Notes under the pieces: model-generated
The model's input: the letters and a program-made list of their open reading frames with translations, nothing else
Told to the model about the DNA's origin: nothing
Databases searched by the model: none
Translations under genes and position numbers: made by a program
Shown here: positions 1 through 12,261 of the stretch, piece after piece
How the letters are laid out: every line of letters starts with the position of its first letter
Numbering within the stretch: position 1 is the stretch's first letter
DNA from: Microthyrium microscopicum
Taxonomy: Eukaryota > Ascomycota > Dothideomycetes > Microthyriales > Microthyriaceae
DNA length: 64,000 bases
Reading direction: 5' to 3'
NCBI GenBank assembly: GCA_010405405.1
Contig: MU004231.1
Coordinates: forward strand, 3,032,401-3,096,400

Positions 1-2826
1 ATGATGTGACGACTCATCGGTTAAACAAAAAAATCAAGCAATCCTACTGGTGCAATTTCAGGATTGACCAGCAACAGTGGCCGTTCGATCATCGTGGGCT
101 TTTGTTCGGTGCTGATTGATAATGCAGTAGAGCAGGCTTGTGAAAGACATATGGCGGTGTAGTGTGCAGCAATGCGCCCCATAGGCCACAATGAATAATT
201 GAACAAGAGCAATCTGCAGGGTGGATGCAGGTTAAGACACTTACCATAGTGAATTTCTTTGCTGCACTCGGGTTCGGGAAACAGCAATTTTGATGCCTTG
301 GCCTTACTGACGTAGGGTCTTCGGCTAAAGTTTGAGATTTTGATGGGCCTGCAGGTGTTATCGAGCAGCAAGCACCTTTGAGCAGATGGCGGGAGGACGT
401 CGGCCCAACAAGTATCGAATTTGCAAAGTGAAGAAGTGATTTGATAGTGGTGGAGGTGTGCCAGGAGGGCTAGACACGAGGGGTCTAATTGTCTAGGATG
501 CGATCAAGAAAACAAGGAGCCCAGAGTCAGAAACTCTCCATGGCCGGCAGATGGCAAAGTCGGTGAAATCGATCCTACTCGGTCTTTTGGTTGGAGGTTT
601 GGTCGAAGCCTAGGTGGCAGATGTATTTGGAAATTGTAGATAGGCTTGGTGGTGGAGTTGTAAATGAAAAAACATGTTGCAGGCAAAGAAAGAACAATGA
701 AGTAGGGACTCGTGAAGCCGAAGCTGAGGACAGGAGTCGGGCCATCGCTTCCAAGTCCAGTCCCAACCTAAGAAACTCACGCCTTCAGATTTTGCAGCAA
801 TCCATTACAAGCCTCACTAGTTAATACAGTGAGGTCAAAGTAGAACCAGGCGAACACAAGAGAAAATCGTGATGACGACAAATGCAATTGGTCTGCTCAA
901 ACCCTTTACATTGAGACCAAGTCCAAGTAGTGATTTTGACTCGGTACAATTTGCAAGGGAGGCTCAAAGCCTTAAGCAAGCATGATGACTAAGATTTATC
1001 GCGCCTCGCGTGTTTTGACTTTATCCAGAACATCATCTCCCTAACTTCATCCAGTGACTCCAGTCGACCACCACAACGGCTGAGAAGCACACCGGCGCGA
1101 TCCTATCAAATACTACTTCATTTCCGATCCATCGCGCCTTATTGTCAAGTCTATTCATCATAACCTATGCGATAATGGCGCCAATCCATCGCTTATGCTG
1201 TAAAGTCCAAAAACATCTTCATTTCTAAGAGGTAGTGGTAGTCAGCAACTGGTTTCCGGCGTCTCATCCGTTGTGTCAATCTATGTCGGATATCTGAACT
1301 GCTTGAGGACTTGTGCACTTGACTCTAGAGAATCGGGTACATACCTACTACCACCAAGTACTAATAGAAACATTAATCTCCTACCCCAGCCGCCATGCGT
1401 CACTCCAGAAAGTCGAGGAATACTCGTAGAATGAGCGTGGAATATGTGAAACCAAGCCTTTTCATTCGGCTGAGTATCACTGGGGTCATCGGGCACGTCG
1501 CTCCCGGAGGAGTGGTCATACGCAGCCGCCATTATTCTACAATTACATGTAGGGAACGCGCCTCATCAATCGGCCTTTTGTCAACAATTTCTCCAGAAAC
1601 CTAGACCTGACGCTACAAGTCTACTAGAAACCAAAACTGAAGAGACTGAGCAGCTCCTTTTGCTAATCGGAGGCCGTCGAGTTATTAGTTGTCGTGGACA
1701 ACGCCCCGCGGAATCCAGTTAGCGTCGAAAAGCTGGTTCACAGCGCAAATCTCACTTCCCATGGCTCATTAATGATAAGCCCAACCTAAAGAAACAATTT
1801 ACCGCATGATATTGAGGTATGACTGTCTAGGTTTGGGGGTACCCCACACTCTAAACCTTTCGTTTCAGAGTGCACTGACGTCGTTGACCCAAGATCAAGC
1901 CGGCAATATATAAATTATCAATTTATTCTTGAGCCATAATTGGACACTTTTAGGTTTGTGGAGAAAATCACGAGAATGTTCATTCCAGTTGACATGGCCC
2001 ACGAGGTAACCAGCATTGCCTCACGATTGCGATGACGATCCATCAAGTCGGCTGGGACACCAAGCTATCGCCGGTCTTACACACCACGAAACAGTATTAC
2101 TGGCCAGTGGCCATGGGTTTATTTGAACCATATTCACAACGACTGGACAGTGGAAGCCAGAGCTGAGGGCGAAATCATCGTTGCAAAATATAGTGGTTGA
2201 AAGATCTCCGACAAGTAGACCATCAGCGGATCAGACAACCAGCTTGATACTGCCCGAACTGGAAGTTGGTCAAATATTGAAATTGATATTCTGTGGAGAG
2301 TTCCGGAAGTCTGGCACCTACAGGATAGAGTCTCCATGTAGTTCTTGGATTGGCACAAAGCTTTTGGTGACCAAGGCTTGCAATCGACAACAAGCAATAC
2401 AATATTATGCTGCTATTACCAACGTTTGACGACAATCGAGTCTAGAATAGCTGTGGACATCAAGTACAGTGGGCCGCGACACTCCCGCGACTTCAACCTA
2501 AATAGGCCAGTACCAAAAATGCCCTTGCGCCCAACCGTTTGATTTGGTACTGCAAAGCCAGCTTCTAATATATTGAGCCTAGGTATATGTGATCCAAACA
2601 TTTGCAAGGATCAACACAATCGACCCAATATATGCCTTGTCCAATATTCATATCACATGCCCCCTCAATATATCTAGACGAACATTAACCACGGAATTCA
2701 CTAAGCGTCCGCTCAGTCCGATTTCGTTTCCCCAGGATATAATCTGGAGTACTTAGGGGCCTTGCTGCGCACTCTTGTCATAGCCAAGTCTCCAGTTTCA
2801 CATTCCTTCAGTAAACAGGACCAACT
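1..2826. other. Intergenic stretch, no confident gene
   Basis: No open frame here has a recognisable product. The longest, on the minus strand at 21-371, starts with TTG rather than ATG. It contains a possible 32-nt intron (GTAAGT donor, CTGCAG acceptor, roughly 214-245), so it could be the tail of an unrecognised minus-strand gene. I cannot support it further. The rest has short overlapping frames on both strands and no splice pattern that joins them. Confidence 0.5.
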
Positions 2827-4146
2827 ATGAAGACATTTACACTCGTTTCTTCGCTGCTTGCAGCAGCATATGCTGCCCCAGCTCCCGAGCAGGCTATCGG
2901 TGAGGCTAGGGATGTCACACAAGCTGCTCCTGTTCCCATTGACAACCCGTTGATGCGATCAACTGAGCAAGGTGTTAAGGTTCTTCCTCGCATGTCCATG
3001 ACGGAGTAAGCGTTTTCTACAAAATTCACAGATTCACATGCTAACAGTGCTCAGGCCCAAGGATGGAGCCAAGCGCACAACTGTCAAGTACGGAAACTGG
3101 ATGGTCAGCTCCACCAAGATGATGTCCACCATCAAGCTTGCTCAAGGCCCTTGTGGACTCGCTGGCTGCTACGTTACCGCCATGGAGGCCACCATCCGCT
3201 ACCCCGATGGTAAGGAGGCTAATGTTGACACCAACGCCTGGCTTCATCACATCGCCCTCTTCGGCACCGGAGGAGGTGGAGGATCTATCTGGGCCGCCGG
3301 TAACGAGCGCCCAACTCTCCGCCTTAACACCGGCTCCAAATATGGATTCGATTTCCCAAGCGCCTTCATGCTCATGATCGACTTGATGACGGAAGATGTC
3401 AAGCCCAAGAACTTGACTCTTGAGATCACCTACGAACACGTTCCACGCACGACGCCAGGCTACAAGGCTGCTACCATGTACTGGCTCACCATTGGCGAAC
3501 CAGCTGCCAAGACAGGAAAATACTCCTTCTCCACCATGCCATCCATCGTTAGCGGGGCCGGACAGCTTCTATACTCCATTGGCCACATGCACGACGGTGG
3601 TGACAACATGTCTCTTTATGTCGGTGGCAACCTCGTCTGCAAGTCCGTCATGCACTACAATTCCCGTAAGTACAGACAGCGAATTCTCATGCATATATAC
3701 TGACCCAGTAACAGGCGCGGGATACGGAAAGGACGCAAACGGTGCTGCCGATGAGCATGCCGGTATGGCTGGTATGGCTGGTATGGCCGGTGCTAAGGGT
3801 AAGGCCGCAAGCGGTTCAACTGCTGCAGCTGCTATGCCAAAGACCGCTTCAGGCGGTATGGTCGGACACTCGCATACCAAGCGCCAACACGCCCACGGTG
3901 GCGGAGGAGGACTTCACATCTCCGATCCAGGTGCATGCACAGACTTCGGTACCGTTACCAGTGGTCAATCGATGAAGGCTACTGCTTTCTACGATGCCGG
4001 CAAGTACGGTCTCATGGAGCACAACGGTGCCAAGGAGAGACTCATGGGGTATGTTTCGCTTCAGAATCATTACTATAAATCACTAACTTGTTCCCAGCAA
4101 CATGCGTGTGTACATTGGTCCTACCAGCACCGGTCTGTTTGGTTAA
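2827..4146 (+). CDS. Secreted protein resembling copper type II (PHM/DBM-like) monooxygenases
   Basis: Four exons (2827-3005, 3055-3665, 3715-4048, 4098-4146) give 390 aa; all three introns have GTAAG or GTATG donors and AG acceptors and keep the frame. The start ATG is followed by a clear signal peptide (MKTFTLVSSLLAAAYAAPAP). The mature part has an LHHIALFG segment, an IGHMHDGGDNM segment and, across the last splice junction, LMGNMRVYIG. In peptidylglycine/dopamine monooxygenases, copper is held by a His-His pair, a His-x-His pair and a Met, and these three segments occur here in the same order. A Gly-Met-Ala repeat and a His/Gly-rich insert (HSHTKRQHAHGGGGG) lie between the second and third. 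The family assignment is inference from motifs; that the protein is secreted is well supported. No membrane anchor is seen. Confidence 0.8.
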
Positions 4147-6329
4147 GCGGTTTCTCCTATAATTTAGTATTGCGATTATTAGTTACCGGATTTAATCCAC
4201 TGCACATAGTATCATCAGCGATTTTAAAATATCCTCTGTGAAGAATAGTTTGCCAGTGGAGATAAAAGCGCTCGTGATATAGCTCATGAAACATTAATCC
4301 TAGCGGAACCAGCCTTTGCAGAGCCGTCAAAGTCAATGAAGCATAAAACTTTGCTTGATCGTAAGTAGAGTACTTCTCTAGGGCAGCTTCATACACGCAA
4401 CGACTACTCTAAACTCGCTTGTGGATTTCAGGGTTCATATTGACCCCTGTAGACATGCAGCCTTATCCCACGGGAGTAGTCTAAAAACCATTTTACTCGA
4501 AATCGAACTCAGCAAATAGCTGTCCTCCAAAACACTAAACAAGGTCTTTTATAGGTCCACAATTGGTTCTCAGTGAACATAAAGTCAGCTTCTAATCCTC
4601 CAATCTGGGGAAATATAATGAACCCTAGGGGAACTTAACTAACAGTGAAAGAGCCCTGCATCTACTTTCTATACCATTGTAGACAAGTCTCCAGTGTACC
4701 ATATCCGTACAGGGACATCCAAGATGGTCTAGTTGCCCCATACAGTAAACTTTGCACGTCGTCTTTCCGCTGTACAGTCATATACTGATAACATACATAA
4801 ATTTCACTCGTGGGATATATCCTTTCAAAGTCACAGGTAGAGTGATTTCTGTTACGTCTTATTATCCAACTCAGTCTCATCATTTATCTTATACATAACT
4901 GTTCGAAATCGATTCTAAGAACCACACCTCGCCCATCTGATCCGATTCGAAGATTCTATGTAGTCGGTCATTTTCAAGACTGCGTCAACAAGTGACCGTT
5001 GCAGAAAGTTGGTGAATCAATAGAAAGGCCCCGATCTGACGTTTCCATTCTTCGATGTGAAGAAACGCTGGAAGCATTTCGCCACTGGAAAACCCCTTTA
5101 TCAGTGTTCACGTTTGGCTTAGGCGGTGAGCTTTTTATGCCTATCAAGACGATATAGCTTACCAAATACCCACTATATATATGCTGTATCATGGTTCTGA
5201 TTTGATAAACAGCATTTGCTTCCTGGAATATTTCATCTTAAAGGCGCCCAAAGCTGATTTGCAGTCACTGGAGGATATTATCCCACAGCAGCATCTCGGC
5301 CATCTGAAGAGCATAACATAGCAAGTAGATTGAGTCCACCTTTAAAACATCTTTAAAGCCTTGCCAGTGCTTGAATCTGCCTCATAGATTGCCTGCTTTT
5401 TCACCAATTATCCACTTAGGCCATGAAGTTGATCTCGAAGTCAATACGGATTTATTCGTCGATGAACTGACGCTGCCATGCAGTGTTTCTAGAAGTCAAA
5501 ACAGGCAGGAACCTTAGTACTGACTGGTCATCCTAGAGATGTCTTGCCTCTCATCAACATTTATGGTCAGAGGTGAAGGTGCACAAAAGTTGATAGAATT
5601 GTCTTCTTTTTAGATCGTAAGTTCCATTCCTTGGATTTTTTCTCCGTTCTCAGCTGATAAACCTTAGCCCGTAACATACCTTATTCTCGGGTTGGTGTAG
5701 CCGATTTCACGACCTCAACTGTTTGATGTGCGTGCTTGGAATCCTATGGCTGGTTGCTGAATCATGACAAGATCTCCCGACCTGCGCTCTGCGTTTGATT
5801 TCTAAGTTCCCATCTTAAACAACGTTATGTCGGGTCTGGATCCATCCGTCGGATTTCAATTTTACTGGTTGCAACACATCCATCCTTTCGGACTTTCCAT
5901 GGATCACAGTACTCACGAATCTCAACCACCAGAGCCACCACAAAACCCTACAAAGTAGCAAATTTGGGCATTACCAAGAATCAATTGTATTGTTTCCTTC
6001 ATTGTGGATCGCACGCTCATCATTAAAATTATGTGGGATTCACAAGCCACAAGCGCCACTAAGCTCTCATTACAAATTCCGACGGGATTGGGTGGTCTTC
6101 ATCGTTGCACCTCTCGTTTACCCCTGCCGAACTCCGTACTTCCCTACATCAAATTTGATGTGCAAGCAGGCAACAAAGTAAACAAATGAATCGCTCTTTT
6201 TTCAACATTTTCTTCAATAGCGCGGTATATAGTACTCGTTAGGTTGCTATAGGATACAGGATTTCATTAAACCTTCGATTACCGTCAAATGCAAAGCCCA
6301 TTCACACGCGATTTCACCACTATCAAATC
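4147..6329. other. Intergenic stretch, no gene seen
   Basis: About 2.2 kb between the secreted protein and the MFS gene. Open frames are short on both strands, and none can be joined by introns into a recognisable product. It presumably contains the 3' UTR of the left gene and the promoter of the right gene. Confidence 0.5.
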
Positions 6330-8500
6330 ATGGGCGATCTCGAGGATGAAAAAAAGCTAGAGCATGGGCAACAGCTCGATGATGGCACAAAACGTCCCAT
6401 CACTACGCCAGATGAAGAAGAAAAAAGAGAGCCTATTGCTAGTACAGCTGTCGTCGAGGACGCTCCAATAGCACCACTAACGGCAACGCAATCCGCGACT
6501 GAACCTGTATACATTACCGGTGTCAAGCTCTGGACGGTATTAGCAGCAGTGACTTTGATAGCTTTTCTGATGCTTTTGGACACATCGATCATCGCCACAG
6601 CCATTCCGCAAATCACCAACGATTTTCATTCTCTTCCTGACGTTGGCTGGTATGGCAGCGCCTACTTGTTGACCAGGTAAGTCTTGATACTATTCTTATG
6701 CCAAATACATTCTGATCGAAGCATTAGCTCCGCTCTTCAGCCCTTGACTGGGAAAATATACACCCGATTTAGTACCAAGGTAACATATTATCTCAATCGA
6801 GAGACCTTTCTTTTGACACGTCTTAGTGGGCATTCATTGCATTCTTCTCTGTTTTCGAGCTTGGATCAGTCCTATGTGGTGCGGCAAATTCTTCGAAGAT
6901 GCTCATTGTGGGTCGAGCCGTCGCTGGCATGGGCACCAGTGGTGTACAAAATGGAGCAATGACTATCCTCAGTGCTTCAGCGCCAATGCATAAACGGCCG
7001 AGTGAGTTCGACTTGATCTTATCGACTCGGGAACTAATGATATGATCTAGTGCTGTTAGGAATCATGATGGCTGGTATGTTGAATCAAAAAGTGCTTGCT
7101 TGTCAATATTGACCACGGTATAGTTTGTCAACTTGGAATCGTATGCGGACCACTAGTAGGGGGCGCATTAACTCAGTACGCAAGCTGGAGATGGTGTACG
7201 TATCATTTCCTTGCAGCACAACTCTTACTGACCATTTAGGCTTCTATATCAACCTACCTATCGGGGCGGTTGCCATACTAGTGCTTCTCATAATCACAAT
7301 ACCCGACGACAAGAACAAGAAAGCCCCAAGAACGCCATCCGAGCTACTGAAAATTCTTTCCACCCTCGACCTTACAGGCTTCGCAATCTTTGCTGGGTTT
7401 GCAGTAATGTTTCTTCTTGCCCTTGAATGGGGTGGGCAACTGTATGCTTGGAACAGCGCGACTATAATCGGACTGTTCTGTGGAGCTGGAATCACGTTCA
7501 TTTTGTTTGCTATATGGGAATATAGGTACGTCTCTTGCTCTTCAATCATGATTTCCTCCTCTGATGAAGGAGCGGTGCTGGCTCGTACAGTATCTTAGAT
7601 GGTTCTAAAGGCATACTAACATTGTTCATAGGGTCGGCGACGAAGCGATGATTCCATACTCCATGATAAAACGAAGAATCATTGTGTGTTCAGCCATTTA
7701 TATCGCATTAGTGTTTGGTGGACAGTTCGTGCAGTCCTACTATATGCCGATATACTTTCAGGCGATCAAAGGTGCATCTCCATCGCTTAGTGGAGTCTAT
7801 GTCCTACCAAGCATCTTGAGCGCAATCATCATGGCTATTCCGTCCGGAGTTCTAGGTAAGCCTTTGAAGTGGAACGATTATTGACATGATGACTAAATCA
7901 AACTTCAGTGGGCAAATTTGGATACTACCTTCCATGGGCCATGGCTTGCTCTGTACTTTTCAGCATCGGGTCAGGATTGTTGACTACTCTTACTCCTCAT
8001 TCTAAAACTGTAGAATGGGTTATGTATCAAGTTATAGCTGGTTTCGGGCGCGGATGTGGGCTTCAAATCGTAAGTGACTGATAGATCATACCATTGATCA
8101 CCGCGCTGACTGCAATCAGCCCATTGTCGCTATGCAAAACGATCTGCCGCCGCAACAACAAGCGTTAGGAATGGCTCTGATCGGCTTCGCTCAAACCTTT
8201 GGAGGAGCAGTTTTCTTAGTGGTTGCGCAGCTCATCTTCAGCCACGGATTGAAGTCTGAAATTCCAAAGTACGCCCCGGAAGTCAACCCCCAGTCTATCA
8301 TTGATGCCGGAGCAACGAAATTTCGACAGTTCATTACACCTAGTCAGCTTCCGGCTGTTTTGGAAGGATATGATAAGGCTATCATTCATGTCTTTTACTT
8401 GGGAACCGCGATAACAGCGCTTTCATTCTTTGTCTCTTTGGGAATGGGTTGGAAAAAAATTGCCCAGAAGAAGAAGAAGCCGGTTGCCCCCGAGGCCTAG
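6330..8500 (+). CDS. MFS drug:H+ antiporter, 14-TM (DHA2/AflT-like) family
   Basis: Nine exons (6330-6676, 6728-6779, 6827-7001, 7051-7074, 7124-7195, 7240-7525, 7632-7855, 7909-8069, 8120-8500) join in frame to 573 aa. The hydrophilic acidic N-terminus of about 65 residues is followed by TM1 with [13 protein letters not shown], typical of this family, then the motif-A-like [12 protein letters not shown] and the motif-C-like segment [17 protein letters not shown] with [14 protein letters not shown]. The C-terminus is basic ([10 protein letters not shown]). Such proteins sit in the plasma or vacuolar membrane and export small toxic compounds using the proton gradient; related genes often serve secondary-metabolite clusters, but no biosynthetic gene is present here. 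The substrate cannot be read from the sequence. Exon 4 is only 24 nt. Confidence 0.92.
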
Positions 8501-8682
8501 AAGTTATTCGATTTGTAATTCTCTAATACGTACGCCTTGGCAGAGCTGTACTACAGCCTATAGACATAAATTGTCTTTGTAATACATACTAGCAAATGTA
8601 TAATGCGGAAGTTCTTCACTCACAATTCATCTATCAAATTTCTTTCGCGTCGCTTCGTGCATGTCTCAAAATACATCCTGAT

Positions 8683-10759
8683 CTAATGAGCGAACCGGAA
8701 GTCTAGTCTACAGGCGACAAAGTAAGCATATTTGTCGCTTTAAAAGAAGGGTAGAGAATATACCTCTTGTTTCCCTTATCCTTAGAAGTAGCTAAGTACT
8801 TTCGTTTGTCCTCTAAACTCATCGAGCTCCATATTCTCTCCCTTCTCCTACAAGATGTCAGTAAGTGGGTTGATGGACATAGAAAGGATAGCGGAGAGTA
8901 TGTGTGGGAGTAGGAACTGACTTGTTCACAGTAGCGTAAAACAATTTCGCGCCTACAAAAAGAGCAACATTGTAAACGCAGATGTAAAGCAGTATCTTAT
9001 TTCCTCTTCGATACAAAGGTCTATCATCATCACGATAAAACTAAAAACAAGTCAGTATACCCCCATCAAGTGAGAGATTCACTTACATTTTGACTTATGA
9101 TTGAGGAGGCTTGACAAAGCATGTTGTAGATAGCACTCGCGACTGTCCTAGTTCTGACAGTACCAGAATTACGACTAACGATTGCCACGAGGATTGCATG
9201 TACGTAAGGATGTCCGACCAAGCCAGCGGTTATGACATATCTCACCCAATGTCCAGTGTCTGCTGGCATATATTCGAGAAAATAGAGCAATGGGAAAGCC
9301 CAAAACTGGCTTGAGAGACCAACTAAAAATCGCTGATTCCATTTTTCGGACATCCAAGTCCAGAACAGGAGTTGTGCGATAAACAGCATATAAGCCGGTA
9401 TGGTAAGGAGATTTGTTTGAAATGTGCCAAATCCGATTTCACGAATTTGAAGTGTGAGGTAAGCTGTCATGGGACTTGTGGGCATGCCAAAGGATAGAGC
9501 AATGAGATAGATAGGAAGCATGTGCCCTGTGAATCTAGGTATTAGCGTTCGTCATTCACGCAAGACATGTTGAGCTCAATAACGGTTCACCAATTCCATC
9601 GAGGGCAGAATCCGATCTGATGAAGCCATTGATGGGGACTCACAGTCGGTTAGGCATTCAACAATCATACCCCAGCTCAGTGCTTGCCGGTTGTGCATAT
9701 CTCCTTTGGACGGATCGTCTCGCAATATTCTATTGACCATGATCTTCTCTTCATGGACGTTGAACCATCCTGAAGTCTGCGTCGGACTAGCCGGAAGATA
9801 AAACCATGAAAGTATTCCTATCAGCGCCGTAAGACTGCCTTCTAATGCGAAAAGCCAACGCCAGCCTTCTATACCGTATATGCCTCGAAGATGGAGTAAT
9901 CCGTATGCAAAAAAAGCCGAGAAGATGTTAGTGACTTGTGAGGAGACCCAAAACCAGGAGAGGCGCTTTGGAAGCTCAGAGCTGGTATAAAAGTAGCTGA
10001 GATATAGAACATTGTCAGGGATGAATCCACCTTTTGAACGCATTAGCATTAAGACATTTCTAGATTTGAGACTATCGTACCTTCAACAAGTCCAATCAAT
10101 CCTCTACAAATGAAGAAGGATGTTCTTCCTCTAAGAAATGCCTGCGACGAAGCAATGATACTCCAGGTGACCATTTGTATTGGTATCCAACGATCCGGAC
10201 CTACCCATTTCGAGATCAATTGTGAGGGAAGTTCGGCAAATAGGAATGCGAAATAAAAGATGGCTTGACCATAGTTGTAGTCGTTGGTATCGAGTCCCAA
10301 ATCACCAAGCATATTGTCAGAGAGCGCCTGTACAATGTTTCCGCGGTCGAGTTGCAAAGCAAAGAACATCAGACAAACCCATGAGCAGATCCATTTATCG
10401 ATCTAGGTTTTATATCAGTCTGTATTTGGGATATCCTTCTTGCCCGTAAGTCATACTTTCCGCACAACCTTGCCTTCGTCTGCTGCACACCAGCGATACT
10501 CAGGGTCGAAGCGATGAGATCCTTCGTAGCCATCTATAGGCTTGTAAAACATCTGTAAATCATCGTCTCTGAAAGTTGCTGGCTTGAGAGCAACTCCTTC
10601 ATCAAATTCTTCGGTATTTGAGGGGCTGAATAAAGGCGAGTGGCTATTCAGTGAGCTCTTGCGATCCAAGTCCTCGAGGTTATCATCGTGCTCTAAATGC
10701 TCGCTAAGCTCAACGTATTTTGCCTCATAACGTCGCGAATTAGGCCCTCGATGTGACAT
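8683..10759 (-). CDS. MFS transporter, anion:cation symporter family (Dal5/Tna1/Soa1-like)
   Basis: Seven exons on the minus strand (10759-10457, 10402-10081, 10030-9644, 9526-9087, 9040-8922, 8847-8764, 8707-8683) give 559 aa. The start chosen is the ATG opening MSHRGPNSRRYE; another in-frame start lies at 10813. Recognisable landmarks are IDKWICSWVCLMFFALQLDRG at TM1 and GLIGLVEGGFIPDN. The terminal KDKGNKRLDFRFAH is shared by fungal carboxylate, vitamin and sulfonate permeases, and reading through the last two small introns is what restores it. The protein likely imports an organic anion across the plasma membrane with protons; the exact substrate is unknown. The gene is tail to tail with the efflux MFS, with 182 bp between the two stop codons, so their 3' UTRs may overlap. 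Confidence 0.9.
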
Positions 10760-12261
10760 GATAAGATACTTGATATTGAGAGTACAAACTGGCGACTGGA
10801 TACACCTGGACACTCATTTTGCAGCCCATTCTGCGGTGATGCGTCTGAGCAATGTCGTGCTTTAGCGGTCATTTTGCGTGAATTGAGGCACTCTCCTCAA
10901 CGAATGTACGCTTACATCGCTCAAACTCAGCCTTATGATACGCAGCTACATCTGTGAGTAAAGTACTAATAATTCAGACACTATTTGTCGGCATCAGAAA
11001 CTAAAGTTAGCCGACTTGGAAAGCTACATCACCGTTCGCAGGTCAAGATGCCCTCAGAAGTCAGGCCTGTCCTGAATTATCACCACCTGCTACCGCGGAA
11101 CAGATTGGCAGCAAATAGTAAAAGATGAATTCGGGAGCAGTTCATGAAGAATTATGTGTTTGATAATTTGCGCTATACAACTCTCGATTAGCCGAAGTAC
11201 TTACAAGAAATGGCGCTGAAGAACTTTCCCGACGTCTTGAGCTAATATAAACTCTATCATAATGATTCATATTCCACGGCTACACTCCACGGCTTCTAGC
11301 CAAGGCGAGATTTAATGTAGATAGACACCATCCAAGAAGCTACCTACTGAGATCTCACAAGGGCCAATCATTAAACACTTTCACAAAGGAAACAGGACGC
11401 CGAATCTCCGATCATGAGATCATGAAAATCGCAAACTTATCCTTTCCTACCTTGTCAATCCGGCACATCGGTACGAGCAGGCTGCTACAGGTCACCATCG
11501 TCACGACTTACGAGAACAAAATCGTTGTCTGGTTCAGGATTAGGCGTAATTCCTGTTACGTACTGACTTAGTTCGGAAATAGTTAAAAAGCGAAGCAATT
11601 TAAATGTAAAGTAGGAATGGGTTTATACCCTTATTATGAAGGCAGAAGACGACTTAGGTTTTGCGTATTGACCAGTCTTGGGATATAGACAAAACTTAAT
11701 AGCTCCCGAACATCCGAGATCTTAACAAGATCTTTAGAAAATGAAGACTCAGGCCTTGTCGGTTAAAATAGACAGTGATCTGCTTGTCGGACCTCCGGCA
11801 CTCACATTGCCTAGTTGAAGATCTAAATCAAGCTCATGTATATTGAATCCTATATGAATACCCCAAGACAAGCCTTGGTAATGTCAGTGCGTTTACCAAC
11901 ACTTTGCGAGAAGCTAACGAGATTCACCACTTTGAGGAATCATGTCGAAACCCTAATATGGATATCCTCAAAGCGTTCTAACGGTAAGGTAACTATAAAA
12001 CAGTCTTCTTGAGGATGATTGGACACCCAGGAGTAAGCTCGAGTCAACCGTCTCGCACTGATATTAGTATTGTGTGCTTCGTCATCGAAGGGTGAAGGTT
12101 GTATTGATCGCTTAGTGCTGCCGGGGACACGAGAATTAGTAGTTCGTCCCTGGAATTTGACATCAACTCTATAGTTGGCATGTCTTAAGTACCCAAGAGA
12201 GCACCAGTAATAACGCTAAACCTGTGTCGACCTAAGAAATTTTCTTGCCATATTCATCGTG
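10760..12261. other. Intergenic stretch, no gene seen
   Basis: About 1.5 kb between the start of the minus-strand symporter and the start of the GH114 gene, so it should hold two divergent promoters. No coding frame or repeat of note was found. Confidence 0.5.
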
